Source: Nitrosopumilus sp. LS_AOA (GTDB lineage: Archaea; Thermoproteota; Nitrososphaeria; Nitrososphaerales; Nitrosopumilaceae). Taken from it: DNA of 51,407 nt. Both the position numbers and the translations under genes were made by a program. The stretch lies in contig LFLC01000015.1 in the NCBI GenBank assembly GCA_001543015.1, positions 1 to 51,407 on the forward strand. Reading direction: 5' to 3'. The notes below the pieces were generated by a model. The model was not told the DNA's origin and ran no database searches. It saw nothing but the letters and a program-made list of their open reading frames with translations. This document shows, piece by piece, positions 9,066-17,696 of the stretch; the first letter of the stretch is position 1; the number at the start of each line of letters is the position of its first letter.

Positions 9066-9204
9066 AATCTAATTATTGTGCATTTAATAATTTAAAATCA
9101 CGAATTATTTACTAATGATTATACCAACGGGTTCTCTCGGATTTCCTCAAAAATGACGAAGATTGCCGAATTATGAAGTAAATATTAATTCAAAAATTAA
9201 AACA
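9066..9204. other. Intergenic region with a motif shared with 36.87 kb
   Basis: No gene is seen. The 17-mer attgccgaattatgaag at 9162-9178 is repeated exactly at 36869-36885, also in non-coding DNA. Confidence 0.4.
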
Positions 9205-9324
9205 TTAACAGTTCAAAGGGATTAGTGAATTTTTACATATTCCAACATAAGACATTATTCCAAAAACAATTATTCCAAAAGTGATCATTGGAATCAAAAT
9301 GAAAACTTTGGTTTTAAGACCCAT
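9205..9324 (-). CDS. Small single-span membrane protein (39 aa)
   Basis: The frame starts MGLKTKVFILIPMITFGIIV: a basic N-terminus followed by one long hydrophobic helix, then a short polar end with two cysteines. It lies just downstream of the same-strand DUF371 gene and has typical thaumarchaeal microprotein composition. Function unknown. Confidence 0.5.
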   Translation of the reverse strand: MGLKTKVFILIPMITFGIIVFGIMSYVGICKNSLIPLNC

Positions 9325-9363
9325 AAATCACATTGATTTAATGCATATAAAATTGTCACAGTT

Positions 9364-9780
9364 TTAGTCAACTGTAATGATTAAGGTACCTGTAGTTTTT
9401 GGATCTTGTAATAATGAAACCATATCTCGAGGTAACAAATCAGATGCCTTGTCACATTTTACAGCCAATGTTCTAGGACATATGAAATCACTTTTTCGTA
9501 TAACTATATCTTCAGAGTGTGTGAGAATTAAATTTGGATGTCCTTGACCAGTCATAACAAAAGAGTGATCCCCCACATTAATTGTAAAAGTTACTTTACT
9601 ATCAGATTTTTTGAGTTTGTCTTTTAGTTCTTGAGGTAAATCATAGCAACTAGAAGTTGCATTAACTCCGATTATACAATCACCTTGAGGAGTCAAATGA
9701 GATTCTTTGGTTATCTCAATAGTTTTTTGATGATTAGAACGAATATTTTCATGTCCTGAAAACTGAATTTCAAATTTCAA
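9364..9780 (-). CDS. DUF371 family protein
   Basis: A 138-residue protein matching the archaeal DUF371 family as recalled: an N-terminal FSGHENIRSNHQKTIEITK segment, a central DCIIGVNA motif, and GQGHPNLILTHSEDIVIRKS in the second half. The gene is compact and soluble with no membrane segments. No biochemical role is established for the family. It stands alone on the minus strand. Confidence 0.8.
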   Translation of the reverse strand: MKFEIQFSGHENIRSNHQKTIEITKESHLTPQGDCIIGVNATSSCYDLPQELKDKLKKSDSKVTFTINVGDHSFVMTGQGHPNLILTHSEDIVIRKSDFICPRTLAVKCDKASDLLPRDMVSLLQDPKTTGTLIITVD

Positions 9781-9813
9781 TGTTTAAAAAATATTTAAAC
9801 TCAAATTAAACTG

Positions 9814-10185
9814 TTAACGTTTCCAGTTTTGTGCTTCTGCAATACATTTTGAATAATAATTATCACTCACATAATCACAAACTCTTTCCTGATATATTCG
9901 GAAAAATGTCCCAAGACATTCGTATTGCTCTTGTTCATCAGTTAGCATTGAATTACACATTCCAGGATCTTTTTTCATATATGCAAGGTTACTTACACAG
10001 AATTGTGGTTCATCAAAATTCATACACATTTGAGGATCATCAAGATTCATGGCAGAATCCACTTCTTCTGAAATAGATTTTTCAGAAGATGAAAATCCTA
10101 GTCGGTCAATTGCTGAAAAAGCAGCAACTACCACTACGATTAACATTATCATTCCAGCAATAGTGAATCCAAAGAATGGTTTCAT
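9814..10185 (-). CDS. Hypothetical membrane-anchored Cys-rich protein
   Basis: A 123-residue protein with an N-terminal hydrophobic segment (about 5-26) acting as signal anchor and an extracytoplasmic domain with eight cysteines, including repeated patterns around CMNFDEPQFC and CNSMLTDEQEQYEC. The cysteines suggest disulfide bonding outside the cell. Family not recognised. Confidence 0.65.
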   Translation of the reverse strand: MKPFFGFTIAGMIMLIVVVVAAFSAIDRLGFSSSEKSISEEVDSAMNLDDPQMCMNFDEPQFCVSNLAYMKKDPGMCNSMLTDEQEQYECLGTFFRIYQERVCDYVSDNYYSKCIAEAQNWKR

Positions 10186-10350
10186 TTTATTGAATATATT
10201 ATACGGAATAATTGTAATAAAATATCATATATTCATTTTCAGTAAACACGATCTTATATGCAAAAATCAAAAATTTTTAAAATTTAGTTAATCGATCAAA
10301 CTTTTGTGTGCCTACATAACATACAAAAAATTAATCCGCATAGAGCACGG

Positions 10351-10360
10351 TTTAAATTAA
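10351..10360 (+). promoter_or_regulatory. TATA-like box of psmA
   Basis: The box tttaaattaa is centred about 27 nt upstream of the ATG at 10383, which supports that ATG rather than the TTG at 10374 as the start of a leaderless message. Confidence 0.5.
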
Positions 10361-10382
10361 ACTTTCAGAGCAATTGAATCAA

Positions 10383-11120
10383 ATGCTTCCTGCACAACAA
10401 GGTTATGATAGAGCAATTACTGTATTTTCACCAGATGGTAGACTATACCAAGTAGAATATGCCATTGAGACTGTAAGAAGAGGAACTATTGCAGTAGGTG
10501 TAAAATGTAAAGAGGGAATTGTAATTGCAGTAGAGGAGAAATCAAAAAAGTTACAAATTTCAAATATCGCTCAAAAGATTTTCCAAATTGATGATCATGT
10601 GGGGGTTGCAGCAGCAGGATATATTCCAGATGCAAGAAGTCAAGTAGATAATGCAAGATTCTTTTCACAAAGTAACAAAATGATTTATGATGAACCAGTT
10701 GAAGTTGAGACAATTGCTAAACATTTAGCTGATCAATGTCAACAATATACACAATATGCAGGAGTAAGACCATATGGAGTTGCACTAATTCTTGGCGGAG
10801 TTGTAAATAGCAAACCAGAGTTATTTCTAACTGACCCTAGTGGAACATTCATCTCTTATGAGGCAATTGCCATAGGTTCAGGGTCTGATGATGTAACTGA
10901 CTTTTTAGAAAAAACATACAAAGTAGATCTCACTTTAGATGAGGCATCAGTATTAGCTGTTGCAGGAATTCATTTATCAAGTGATGAAAAAGATGAACAT
11001 AGTCATATCAGAATGGCACATATCAAAAAGGAAAATGGATTGTATGAATTAGTAACAGATGAAAAGGTTGCAAATTATTCAAACACTGCAAAAGAAAAAT
11101 ATCCACAAGATAAAAATTAA
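10383..11120 (+). CDS. psmA: Proteasome alpha subunit
   Basis: The structural alpha subunit that forms the outer heptameric rings of the 20S proteasome and gates substrate entry. The protein begins MLPAQQGYDRAITVFSPDGR and carries the family signature GRLYQVEYAIETVRRGT, including the lysine/arginine-rich pocket residues used by the gating ATPase PAN. Length about 245 residues is normal. The TTG at 10374 would add three residues, but promoter spacing favours ATG 10383. The next gene, a SPOUT methylase, is 28 nt downstream on the same strand. Confidence 0.95.
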   Translation: MLPAQQGYDRAITVFSPDGRLYQVEYAIETVRRGTIAVGVKCKEGIVIAVEEKSKKLQISNIAQKIFQIDDHVGVAAAGYIPDARSQVDNARFFSQSNKMIYDEPVEVETIAKHLADQCQQYTQYAGVRPYGVALILGGVVNSKPELFLTDPSGTFISYEAIAIGSGSDDVTDFLEKTYKVDLTLDEASVLAVAGIHLSSDEKDEHSHIRMAHIKKENGLYELVTDEKVANYSNTAKEKYPQDKN

Positions 11121-11148
11121 TTATTACTACTAGAGAGATTGAATTACA

Positions 11149-11964
11149 TTGAAATTATCTGTAGCCATTCCTGAATCTGCATTATCTGATGAATCACTAA
11201 AGATAGACAAGACTAGAAAAATCTCAATTCTTGCAAGAGCTTGTTCTATTTTTAAAATTGATACAATCTATGTGTATCAAGATGGTGGAACTTACAAACA
11301 AGATGGGAATTTACTAGTGATGATTCTAAGATATTTAGAAACACCACAATTTTTGAGAAGAAGATTATTTCCTAAAATGAATGATTTAAAATTTGCAGGA
11401 GTACTTCAACCATTAAAAATTCCAAGCCACATCACACCTGCAAATGCAAAAAAAATTGTCAGAGGAGATGTGCGAGAAGGAATCATAGTAAGTGTAAAGG
11501 GTAAAAGGTTTGTAGATGTAGGAATTAATCAATTAATTCAATTTTATGGAAAAACAAGTATGGGAAAAAGAATTACAGTTCAATTCAAAGAAGGGTATCC
11601 AAAATTATCAGTTAAAGAAATAGAAAAATCAGAAGCACCAGCATACTGGGGATATTCTGTAAAAGAGAGAGCAAACTTGTATTCCATATTATCTGAATGG
11701 AAAGGAAGTGTTATCATTACATCAAGGAAAGGAAAAACTGCAACAAAAGATCAGCTTTCAAAATATACAAAATCAGATGAACCAGTACTGGTAGCATTTG
11801 GTTCACCTGAAAAAGGAATTCATGAAATTTTGGGAGGAAAAATGAAAAATGTACAAAATGCTAAGTCACTAAACTTTTTTCCAAATCAAGCTACTGAAAC
11901 TGTACGTCTCGAAGAGGCACTACTTGGAACATTAGCAATAATTAATGCTCAAAGTACTTCGTAA
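11149..11964 (+). CDS. SPOUT-superfamily RNA methyltransferase (COG2106/DUF171)
   Basis: A 271-residue protein of the archaeal/eukaryotic putative rRNA uridine N3-methyltransferase family. The C-terminal trefoil-knot segment is recognisable as VAFGSPEKGIHEIL followed by NFFPNQATETVRLEEALLGT, where the glutamate and arginine line the SAM pocket. An inserted OB-like domain lies about 80-160. It sits immediately before the L3 operon, a common archaeal context that fits a role in ribosome modification. Target base not shown by sequence. Confidence 0.88.
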   Translation: MKLSVAIPESALSDESLKIDKTRKISILARACSIFKIDTIYVYQDGGTYKQDGNLLVMILRYLETPQFLRRRLFPKMNDLKFAGVLQPLKIPSHITPANAKKIVRGDVREGIIVSVKGKRFVDVGINQLIQFYGKTSMGKRITVQFKEGYPKLSVKEIEKSEAPAYWGYSVKERANLYSILSEWKGSVIITSRKGKTATKDQLSKYTKSDEPVLVAFGSPEKGIHEILGGKMKNVQNAKSLNFFPNQATETVRLEEALLGTLAIINAQSTS

Positions 11965-11965
11965 T

Positions 11966-12076
11966 ATGGCAGAAAGGAAAAATTTTCTATTATTAGCAAT
12001 TGGAATGGGGGTAATAGGAATTATAATTGGTGGAGTTACAATTTCTAATATGGTAACAGATCTATTGGTACCATAA
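11966..12076 (+). CDS. Small single-span membrane protein (36 aa)
   Basis: The ATG begins one nucleotide after the methylase stop, so translation is probably coupled. The frame starts MAERKNFLLLAIGMGVIGII and has a single Gly/Ile-rich membrane helix with a short polar tail. Function unknown. Confidence 0.55.
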   Translation: MAERKNFLLLAIGMGVIGIIIGGVTISNMVTDLLVP

Positions 12077-12169
12077 CAATTTTAGACATAGTTGGTTAAC
12101 TAGAATATTTTATGTGGTTAACGATATCTCACATGGTTTAATAGAGGGATTTTGAGATGCGATTTAACA

Positions 12170-13165
12170 ATGGGCGCTCGAAAACGACATTCACCACGCA
12201 GAGGAAGTCTTGCATATTCACCAAGAATACGTGCAAAAAGTATGGAGGCAAGAATTCGTGCATGGCCAAAAATAAATTCAGATGAGCCAAGAATTTTAGC
12301 TCATTGTGGTTTCAAAGCAGGATGTGTACAAATTGTCAGTATTGATGATCGTGAAAAAGTACCAAATGCAGGAAAACAATTAGTTAGTCTTGGAACAGTA
12401 CTAGTGACTCCACCTGTGTTGATTTTAGGAGTTAGAGGTTATTCAAAAGATCATTACGGTAAACATGCAGAATTTGATGTTTATGCCGAAGATATTCCAA
12501 AAAGTTTTGCAAAAGAAATTTCATTAAAAAATAAACAAGAAAATGCTTTAGAGAATGCAGAAAAAGGATTAAAGAAAATTAAAGAGATATTTGCAATTAT
12601 CGCAGTTTCTCCAAGAGCTGCAGGTCTAGAACAAAAGAAACCATATGTCTTTGAAGCTTTAGTAAGTGGCGGAGATGTACAAAAACAATTTACTCACGTC
12701 AAAGAATTACTAGGAAAAGAAATTAAGATTAATCAAATTTTTGAAACAGGTGCAACTGTTGATGTTGCAGCAATTACTAAAGGTCATGGATGGCAAGGGG
12801 TTCTAAAAAGATGGAACGTAAAAAAGAAACAACACAAATCAAGAAAAACAGTTAGAGAAGTTGGTTCATTAGGTCCAATATCTCCACAAAGTGTCATGTA
12901 TACAGTACCAAGAGCAGGTCAAATGGGATTTCATCAAAGAGTAGAATATGATAAGAGAATTATGATTATGGGAAATACAAACGATGAACAAATTAAAATT
13001 AATCCAGATGGAGGATACAAGCACTTTGGATTAGTTAAAGGGGATTTCATTATTCTCAAAGGTTCAGTTCCTGGAACATACAGAAGATTAATCAAATTAA
13101 GAACTCAAATACGAAATGCTCCAGCCAAAGTTAACAAACCAAATATTTTGGAGGTAGTCATATGA
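12170..13165 (+). CDS. rpl3: Ribosomal protein L3 (uL3)
   Basis: First gene of the ribosomal cluster and an early-assembling large-subunit protein near the peptidyl transferase centre. The N-terminus MGARKRHSPRRGSLAYSPR is characteristic of archaeal L3. A TTG at 12152 would add six residues, but a TATA-like box at 12135-12144 places the transcript start near the ATG at 12170. The GHGWQGVLKRW loop and GQMGFHQR region are family hallmarks. The stop overlaps the L4 start by 4 nt. Confidence 0.95.
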   Translation: MGARKRHSPRRGSLAYSPRIRAKSMEARIRAWPKINSDEPRILAHCGFKAGCVQIVSIDDREKVPNAGKQLVSLGTVLVTPPVLILGVRGYSKDHYGKHAEFDVYAEDIPKSFAKEISLKNKQENALENAEKGLKKIKEIFAIIAVSPRAAGLEQKKPYVFEALVSGGDVQKQFTHVKELLGKEIKINQIFETGATVDVAAITKGHGWQGVLKRWNVKKKQHKSRKTVREVGSLGPISPQSVMYTVPRAGQMGFHQRVEYDKRIMIMGNTNDEQIKINPDGGYKHFGLVKGDFIILKGSVPGTYRRLIKLRTQIRNAPAKVNKPNILEVVI

Positions 13166-13977
13166 CCAAAATTACAACATACACAATTACTGGAACAAAA
13201 GATGGAGAAGTAGAACTACCACTAATTTTCTCAACTCCATTTAGAAGAGAATTAATTCACAAAGCATGTACCAATTTAACTTCACATAAATTCCAACCAC
13301 AAGGAAGACATCCAAGTGCAGGTCAAGATGTCGTAGCCGATTCAAATGATCCACCAACAGGTCAAGGTGTATCCAGAGTCGCAAGAGCACAAGGTGGCGG
13401 TGGTGGAAGACAAGGTCAAGGAGCAGAAGTTGCATCAACTAGAGGTGGAAGACAAGCACATCCACCAATTGTAGAAAGAGTGATTTACAAGAAATTAAAC
13501 AAAAAAGAAAACAAATTAGCATTATGCTCAGCAATTGCTGCAACAGCATCAAAAGAGCGAATTGAGTCACGAGGACATAAAATTGATGGAATAGAATCAT
13601 TCCCAATTATTGTAACAGATGATATTGAATCAGTTTCAAAAACAAGCGAAATGACCAAAATACTTGATGCACTAAAACTTTCCCAAGATTTAGAAAGATT
13701 ACAATCAAGAAAACCACGTTCTGGACAATCAAGACTTAGAGGAAGAAGTAAAAAAGTTGGAAAAAGTGTTTTGTTTGTAACTAAAGATGTATCAAATATT
13801 TCAAAGGCAATTGGTGCACTTCCAGGAGTAGAGGCAAGAAATGTTAAGGACTTGAGTGTGCTTGATTTGGCCCCAGGTTCTGATGCAATTAGATTAACAG
13901 TATATTCAAAATCAGCAATAGAGGAGATTGGTAAAATCAAATCAACACATCTAGAGGTAATGGGGAAAACACAATGA
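13162..13977 (+). CDS. rpl4: Ribosomal protein L4 (uL4)
   Basis: A 271-residue large-subunit protein lining the exit tunnel. The Gly/Arg/Gln-rich tunnel loop is visible at about 55-105 (SRVARAQGGGGGRQG followed by GGRQAHPP). A strong Shine-Dalgarno-like ggaggt lies 6-11 nt before the ATG, within the end of L3. The gene overlaps both L3 and L23 by 4 nt, so the three are translationally coupled. Confidence 0.95.
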   Translation: MTKITTYTITGTKDGEVELPLIFSTPFRRELIHKACTNLTSHKFQPQGRHPSAGQDVVADSNDPPTGQGVSRVARAQGGGGGRQGQGAEVASTRGGRQAHPPIVERVIYKKLNKKENKLALCSAIAATASKERIESRGHKIDGIESFPIIVTDDIESVSKTSEMTKILDALKLSQDLERLQSRKPRSGQSRLRGRSKKVGKSVLFVTKDVSNISKAIGALPGVEARNVKDLSVLDLAPGSDAIRLTVYSKSAIEEIGKIKSTHLEVMGKTQ

Positions 13978-14240
13978 ATGTAGATCAAGCAATGAGAATT
14001 ATTGTAAAACCATACATTACAGAAAAAACATTTGCAATGGTTGAAACTGAAAGTAAAATTTGTTTCATAGTAGAACGATCAGCTACAAAACCACAAATTA
14101 AAGAGGCAGTAAAAACACTTTACAAAGAAAATGTAAAGGGAGTCAACACTGCAAGAACAATTTATGGTAAAAAGGCATTTGTTCAGTTTGAAAATGTAGA
14201 AAAAGCAAGGGATTTGGCAACAAAGATAGGAATGCTATAA
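13974..14240 (+). CDS. rpl23: Ribosomal protein L23 (uL23)
   Basis: An 88-residue large-subunit protein at the tunnel exit, the docking site for SRP. It shows the family pattern IIVKPYITEKTFAMVE at the N-terminus and a basic loop before the KKAFVQF strand. The expected archaeal next gene, L2, is missing; S19 follows after 44 nt. Confidence 0.93.
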   Translation: MNVDQAMRIIVKPYITEKTFAMVETESKICFIVERSATKPQIKEAVKTLYKENVKGVNTARTIYGKKAFVQFENVEKARDLATKIGML

Positions 14241-14284
14241 TATGGTTGATAAAAATTCAAGCACAATAACAATGGAGAAGAAAG

Positions 14285-14680
14285 ATGGTTAAAGAATTTC
14301 TATACAGAGGTATTTCAAAAGAGGATCTAGATAATACATCATTAGAAAAATTATTCTTATTATTTAATTCAAGACAAAGAAGATCTCTTACCAGAGGTAT
14401 TACTGATGGAAAGAGAAAATTAATTGAAGAAATAAAATCTGCAAAAGCAGGTAAATTAAAAAATCCTATCAAAACTCATCTTAGAGATTTGATAATTCTG
14501 CCATACATGGTAGGCGTTACAGTAAATACTTTTTCAGGAAAAGAATTCCGTCCAGTCGCAATTACAACAGAGATGATTGGACATTACCTGGGAGAATATG
14601 TCATAACAAACAAAAAAGTCTCACATGGTGCACCAGGAGTAGGTTCATCAAGATCCAGTCTTTACGTACCACTAAAGTGA
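14285..14680 (+). CDS. rps19: Ribosomal protein S19 (uS19)
   Basis: A 131-residue small-subunit head protein. Family features: the FLYRGISKEDL N-terminus, the LTRGI loop, KTHLRDLIILPYMVG and the C-terminal GHYLGEY and HGAPGVGSSRSS stretch. A 16-codon frame at 14242-14292 precedes and overlaps the start; it may be a translational leader or mean nothing. Confidence 0.94.
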   Translation: MVKEFLYRGISKEDLDNTSLEKLFLLFNSRQRRSLTRGITDGKRKLIEEIKSAKAGKLKNPIKTHLRDLIILPYMVGVTVNTFSGKEFRPVAITTEMIGHYLGEYVITNKKVSHGAPGVGSSRSSLYVPLK

Positions 14681-14682
14681 TT

Positions 14683-15144
14683 ATGATGAGTAGATTTAGT
14701 TACGCTTTCCAAAATTATGATGCAACAAGACATGTACGTTCATCATTAAGAGAAAAAGACATTTCACATAAACATGCACGTGAAGTAGCAGTTGCAATTA
14801 AAGGACTATCAATTGAAAAAGCAAGAGATTACCTACATGCAGTAATTAACAAAGAAAGAGCAATTGCATTTAGAAGATTCAAAAATCAAGTAGGGCATAG
14901 ATCAGACCCCGGTATGATGTCTGGACGTTATCCACAAAAAACAGCTAAAGAGTTCATCAAAGTTTTAGATAATTTAGAATCAAATGCAGAATACAAAGGA
15001 ATGGATTTAGATAGATTAAAGATTGTAAATGCAACAGTGCACAAAGGAGTGGTTGTAAAAAGATTCATTCCAAGAGCAATGGGTAGAGCAACTCCAAAAA
15101 ATAATGTATTAACACATGTAGAATTGGTGGCACAGGAGATTTAG
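14683..15144 (+). CDS. rpl22: Ribosomal protein L22 (uL22)
   Basis: A large-subunit tunnel protein of about 153 residues. The archaeal signature [18 protein letters not shown] opens the protein, and the beta-hairpin tip region [16 protein letters not shown] is visible, ending with the HVELV strand. Three starts are possible: GTG 14677 (overlapping the S19 stop), ATG 14683 and ATG 14686; one of the ATGs is preferred. Confidence 0.93.
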   Translation: MMSRFSYAFQNYDATRHVRSSLREKDISHKHAREVAVAIKGLSIEKARDYLHAVINKERAIAFRRFKNQVGHRSDPGMMSGRYPQKTAKEFIKVLDNLESNAEYKGMDLDRLKIVNATVHKGVVVKRFIPRAMGRATPKNNVLTHVELVAQEI

Positions 15145-15146
15145 AA

Positions 15147-15992
15147 ATGTCAGCAGTCAAAAATATAATTAAAGATAACTACAACACTATGCTTCTCATG
15201 GATTATCTGCGAGTTGCAATTAAAGATGCAGGTTTTTCACATGCAGATATTTCAAAAACACCAACTGGAACTAGAGTTGCATTACATGTAACAAGACCAG
15301 GAATTGTTATTGGAAGAAAAGGTTCAGGTATTAGAGAACTTACAACAAGACTTGAAACAGACTTTGGATTAAAAAATCCACAAATATCAGTAAATGAAAT
15401 TGAGAAACCAGAACTAGTTCCAAGTGTAATGTGTACTCGAATGGCATCACATCTTGAGCGTGGAACAGCATTTAGAAGAGCAACAATGTGGACATTAAAA
15501 CAAATCATGGAAGGTGGAGCTATGGGAGTTCAAATTACAATTTCAGGAAAACTTAGAGGGGACCGTTCAGCATTTGAAAAACATACAGTCGGAATATTAC
15601 CTAGAGCAGGACACCATGCAGAAATGATTGTTGATGAAGATATTGCACATGTTGGAACTGCAATGGGAAGAATTGGGATAAGAATTAGAATTGCAAAAAA
15701 AGAAAAACTGATTCCAGAATTTGAAATGATAAAGGAAAAAGTGCCAAAAAATAAACAAAGTGAAAATGGAAAAGTGGATGAGTCAAAGAAAACCAAAGTT
15801 GAAGAGGTTAAAGTAGAAGAACCAAAGAAAACCAAAGTTGAAGAGGTTGTTGTTGATGATATTAAAGTAGAAGTTACCAAAGTTGAAGGAAAAGTAGAGG
15901 GTGCAAAATCTGAAACAGAACAAATTGCAAAGGATGGAGAAAAAATGAAAGACCTAACAACAAATGAAGATGAGGAGAATGCATTGAAATGA
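15147..15992 (+). CDS. rps3: Ribosomal protein S3 (uS3) with repetitive C-terminal tail
   Basis: A small-subunit protein at the mRNA entry site. Residues 1-200 form the normal protein, with the KH domain GXXG loop in [14 protein letters not shown] and the C-domain [17 protein letters not shown]. After residue about 200 comes an 80-residue Lys/Glu/Val-rich tail in which KKTKVEEV occurs twice, encoded by a near-exact DNA duplication at about 15786-15849. The tail is absent from the core of the family and is probably disordered. The stop overlaps the L29 start. Confidence 0.95.
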   Translation: MSAVKNIIKDNYNTMLLMDYLRVAIKDAGFSHADISKTPTGTRVALHVTRPGIVIGRKGSGIRELTTRLETDFGLKNPQISVNEIEKPELVPSVMCTRMASHLERGTAFRRATMWTLKQIMEGGAMGVQITISGKLRGDRSAFEKHTVGILPRAGHHAEMIVDEDIAHVGTAMGRIGIRIRIAKKEKLIPEFEMIKEKVPKNKQSENGKVDESKKTKVEEVKVEEPKKTKVEEVVVDDIKVEVTKVEGKVEGAKSETEQIAKDGEKMKDLTTNEDEENALK

Positions 15993-16195
15993 CTAGAATT
16001 AGCATGAAAACAATAAATCAATTTAATGAAAAAGATCTTAAAAGTAAAATTCAAGAATCAAGAAGTGAACTTTCAAAATTAAAAGTTGATGCAGCTAAAG
16101 GCACACTAAGAAAAGAAAGCGGTAAACTAAAACCAATTAGACATGATATTGCTAGAATGTTAACAAGATTAACGGAGATGAATAAAGAGAAATGA
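15989..16195 (+). CDS. rpl29: Ribosomal protein L29 (uL29)
   Basis: A 68-residue two-helix large-subunit protein. Pattern: [18 protein letters not shown], then the basic [20 protein letters not shown] that contacts 23S rRNA. The ATG overlaps the S3 stop (ATGA); a second ATG at 16004 is possible. The end overlaps the next gene by 4 nt. Confidence 0.93.
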   Translation: MTRISMKTINQFNEKDLKSKIQESRSELSKLKVDAAKGTLRKESGKLKPIRHDIARMLTRLTEMNKEK

Positions 16196-16458
16196 TTACA
16201 CCAGATAACATCACATCCCATGAATTCATAGGATTACACACAGAGATCATTCAATCAACTAATTCACAAGTAATAGGATTAAATGGGATGATTATGGATG
16301 AAACAAAATCAATGTTTAGAATTAACACAGAAAAAGGTATGAAATCAATTGCAAAATCATCAAATCATTGGAAATTTTCAATTGAAAATAAAGATGTGAT
16401 TATTGATGGTTCAAGAATTGCCAAAAGACCATTTGATAGATTAGGAGCAAAAGTATGA
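16192..16458 (+). CDS. rnp1: RNase P protein component 1 (Rpp29/Pop4)
   Basis: An 88-residue Sm-like barrel protein that binds RNase P RNA and helps 5' tRNA maturation. The motifs EFIGLHTEII, GLNGMIMDETKSMFRI and the final GSRIAKRPFDRLG are typical of Rpp29. Its place between L29 and S17 is the normal archaeal arrangement. It overlaps both neighbours by 4 nt. Confidence 0.92.
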   Translation: MITPDNITSHEFIGLHTEIIQSTNSQVIGLNGMIMDETKSMFRINTEKGMKSIAKSSNHWKFSIENKDVIIDGSRIAKRPFDRLGAKV

Positions 16459-16778
16459 CTAAAAATATTGGACTAGAAGTAAAAGAGCCAAAAAGAGAGT
16501 GTTCTGATAAGAATTGTCCATTCCACGGAAAATTATCAATTAGAGGAAAACTCTTTGATGGTAAAGTTACAGGTAACAAAGCAAAACAGACAATCACATT
16601 ACAAAAAGATAATGCAATCTATTTTACTAAATTCAAACGATATGCTAGAGGTAAAAGTACAATTCATGCACATGTACCAGCATGTATTGATATTGAATCA
16701 GGAGATCGTGTATTGACTGCAGAATGTAGACCAATATCAAAGTCTGTCTCATATGTAGTAGTTGAGGTTAGAACATAA
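16455..16778 (+). CDS. rps17: Ribosomal protein S17 (uS17)
   Basis: A 107-residue OB-fold protein of the small subunit. The archaeal N-terminal segment CSDKNCPFHG precedes the core, which ends in DIESGDRVLTAECRPISK. The two cysteines and the histidine may bind metal. Start and stop overlap the neighbouring genes. Confidence 0.93.
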   Translation: MTKNIGLEVKEPKRECSDKNCPFHGKLSIRGKLFDGKVTGNKAKQTITLQKDNAIYFTKFKRYARGKSTIHAHVPACIDIESGDRVLTAECRPISKSVSYVVVEVRT

Positions 16779-17200
16779 TGGCAAAACAAGCAGGTAAAGG
16801 CGTAGAAGAATTCAGACCATATGTTACAAGATCAATTCCAGTTGGTGCAAATATTGTATGTGCAGATAATTCAGGTGCAAAAATTTTAGAAATCATTAAT
16901 GTTCCAAGACATAAAACTAGAGCATCAAGACTTTCAGCAGCAGCAGTTGGTGACTTTTGTCAAGTTGTAGTAAAAAAAGGACCAGCTGAATTAAGAAAGC
17001 AAGTGTATGGTGCAGTAATTATTAGACAAAAATATGCAGTTCGTAGATTAAATGGTACAAGAGTTTGTTTTGAAGATAACGCAGCAGTATTAATCACTCC
17101 AGAAGGAGAGACAAAAGGAACAGACATCAAAGGACCAGTTGCAGCAGAAGCTTCAGAAAAATGGCCAAGAGTAGCTAACTTGGCATCAATGGTGGTATAA
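16778..17200 (+). CDS. rpl14: Ribosomal protein L14 (uL14)
   Basis: A 140-residue large-subunit protein at the subunit interface. The signature [15 protein letters not shown] lies near the N-terminus and the [17 protein letters not shown] region near the end. Starts on the last base of the S17 stop. Confidence 0.95.
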   Translation: MAKQAGKGVEEFRPYVTRSIPVGANIVCADNSGAKILEIINVPRHKTRASRLSAAAVGDFCQVVVKKGPAELRKQVYGAVIIRQKYAVRRLNGTRVCFEDNAAVLITPEGETKGTDIKGPVAAEASEKWPRVANLASMVV

Positions 17201-17204
17201 TAAA

Positions 17205-17696
17205 ATGAAACCAACAAAAATGCGCAATAGACAAATTTACCAGGCAACATTACAAACAAGAAGTAAACAAATGGGCAGTGCACTATCAAAAGATCTACAT
17301 AAAAAATATGGAAAACGAAGTGTACGAGTAATTACAGGCGATAATGTTACAATTCTTAGAGGTGAATTCAAAGGAGTAGATGGCAAAGTTACTCAAATTT
17401 CTACTCAAAAAAATAGTGTTGCAATTGATGGTGTAAAGAAAGAAAAAACAAAGGGTGAGAAATTTGATGTTTACATTCACACATCAAATCTAGTAGTAAC
17501 CTCGCTTAACTCAAGTGACAAATGGAGAATTGCAAAACTAGAAGGTAAAGATGCTAAAAAACAATCAAAAGAAACACCTGCAAAAGAGGTAAAAAAACAA
17601 GTAGCCCCTAAAGAAACAAAAGTAGCAAAAAAAGTAGAGGCTCCTAAAGAAACAAAAGTAGCAAGTAAAACAGTAAAAAAGGAAGATGAAAATTAA
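17205..17696 (+). CDS. rpl24: Ribosomal protein L24 (uL24) with Lys-rich tail
   Basis: A 163-residue large-subunit assembly initiator. The KOW motif is visible as [18 protein letters not shown]. Residues after about 115 form a Lys/Glu/Ala-rich tail with the repeated phrase APKETKVA, not part of the ordinary family. The tail resembles that of S3 in this operon. Confidence 0.93.
   Translation: MKPTKMRNRQIYQATLQTRSKQMGSALSKDLHKKYGKRSVRVITGDNVTILRGEFKGVDGKVTQISTQKNSVAIDGVKKEKTKGEKFDVYIHTSNLVVTSLNSSDKWRIAKLEGKDAKKQSKETPAKEVKKQVAPKETKVAKKVEAPKETKVASKTVKKEDEN

Noticed and set aside
14242-14292. 16-codon frame before S19, as a remnant of L2
   Set aside because: It has no similarity to any part of L2. 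A leader peptide role cannot be shown.
15530-16054. Long open frame antisense to S3 and L29
   Set aside because: It is a shadow of the Lys/Glu-rich S3 tail; Ser/Phe-rich composition is the expected reverse reading.
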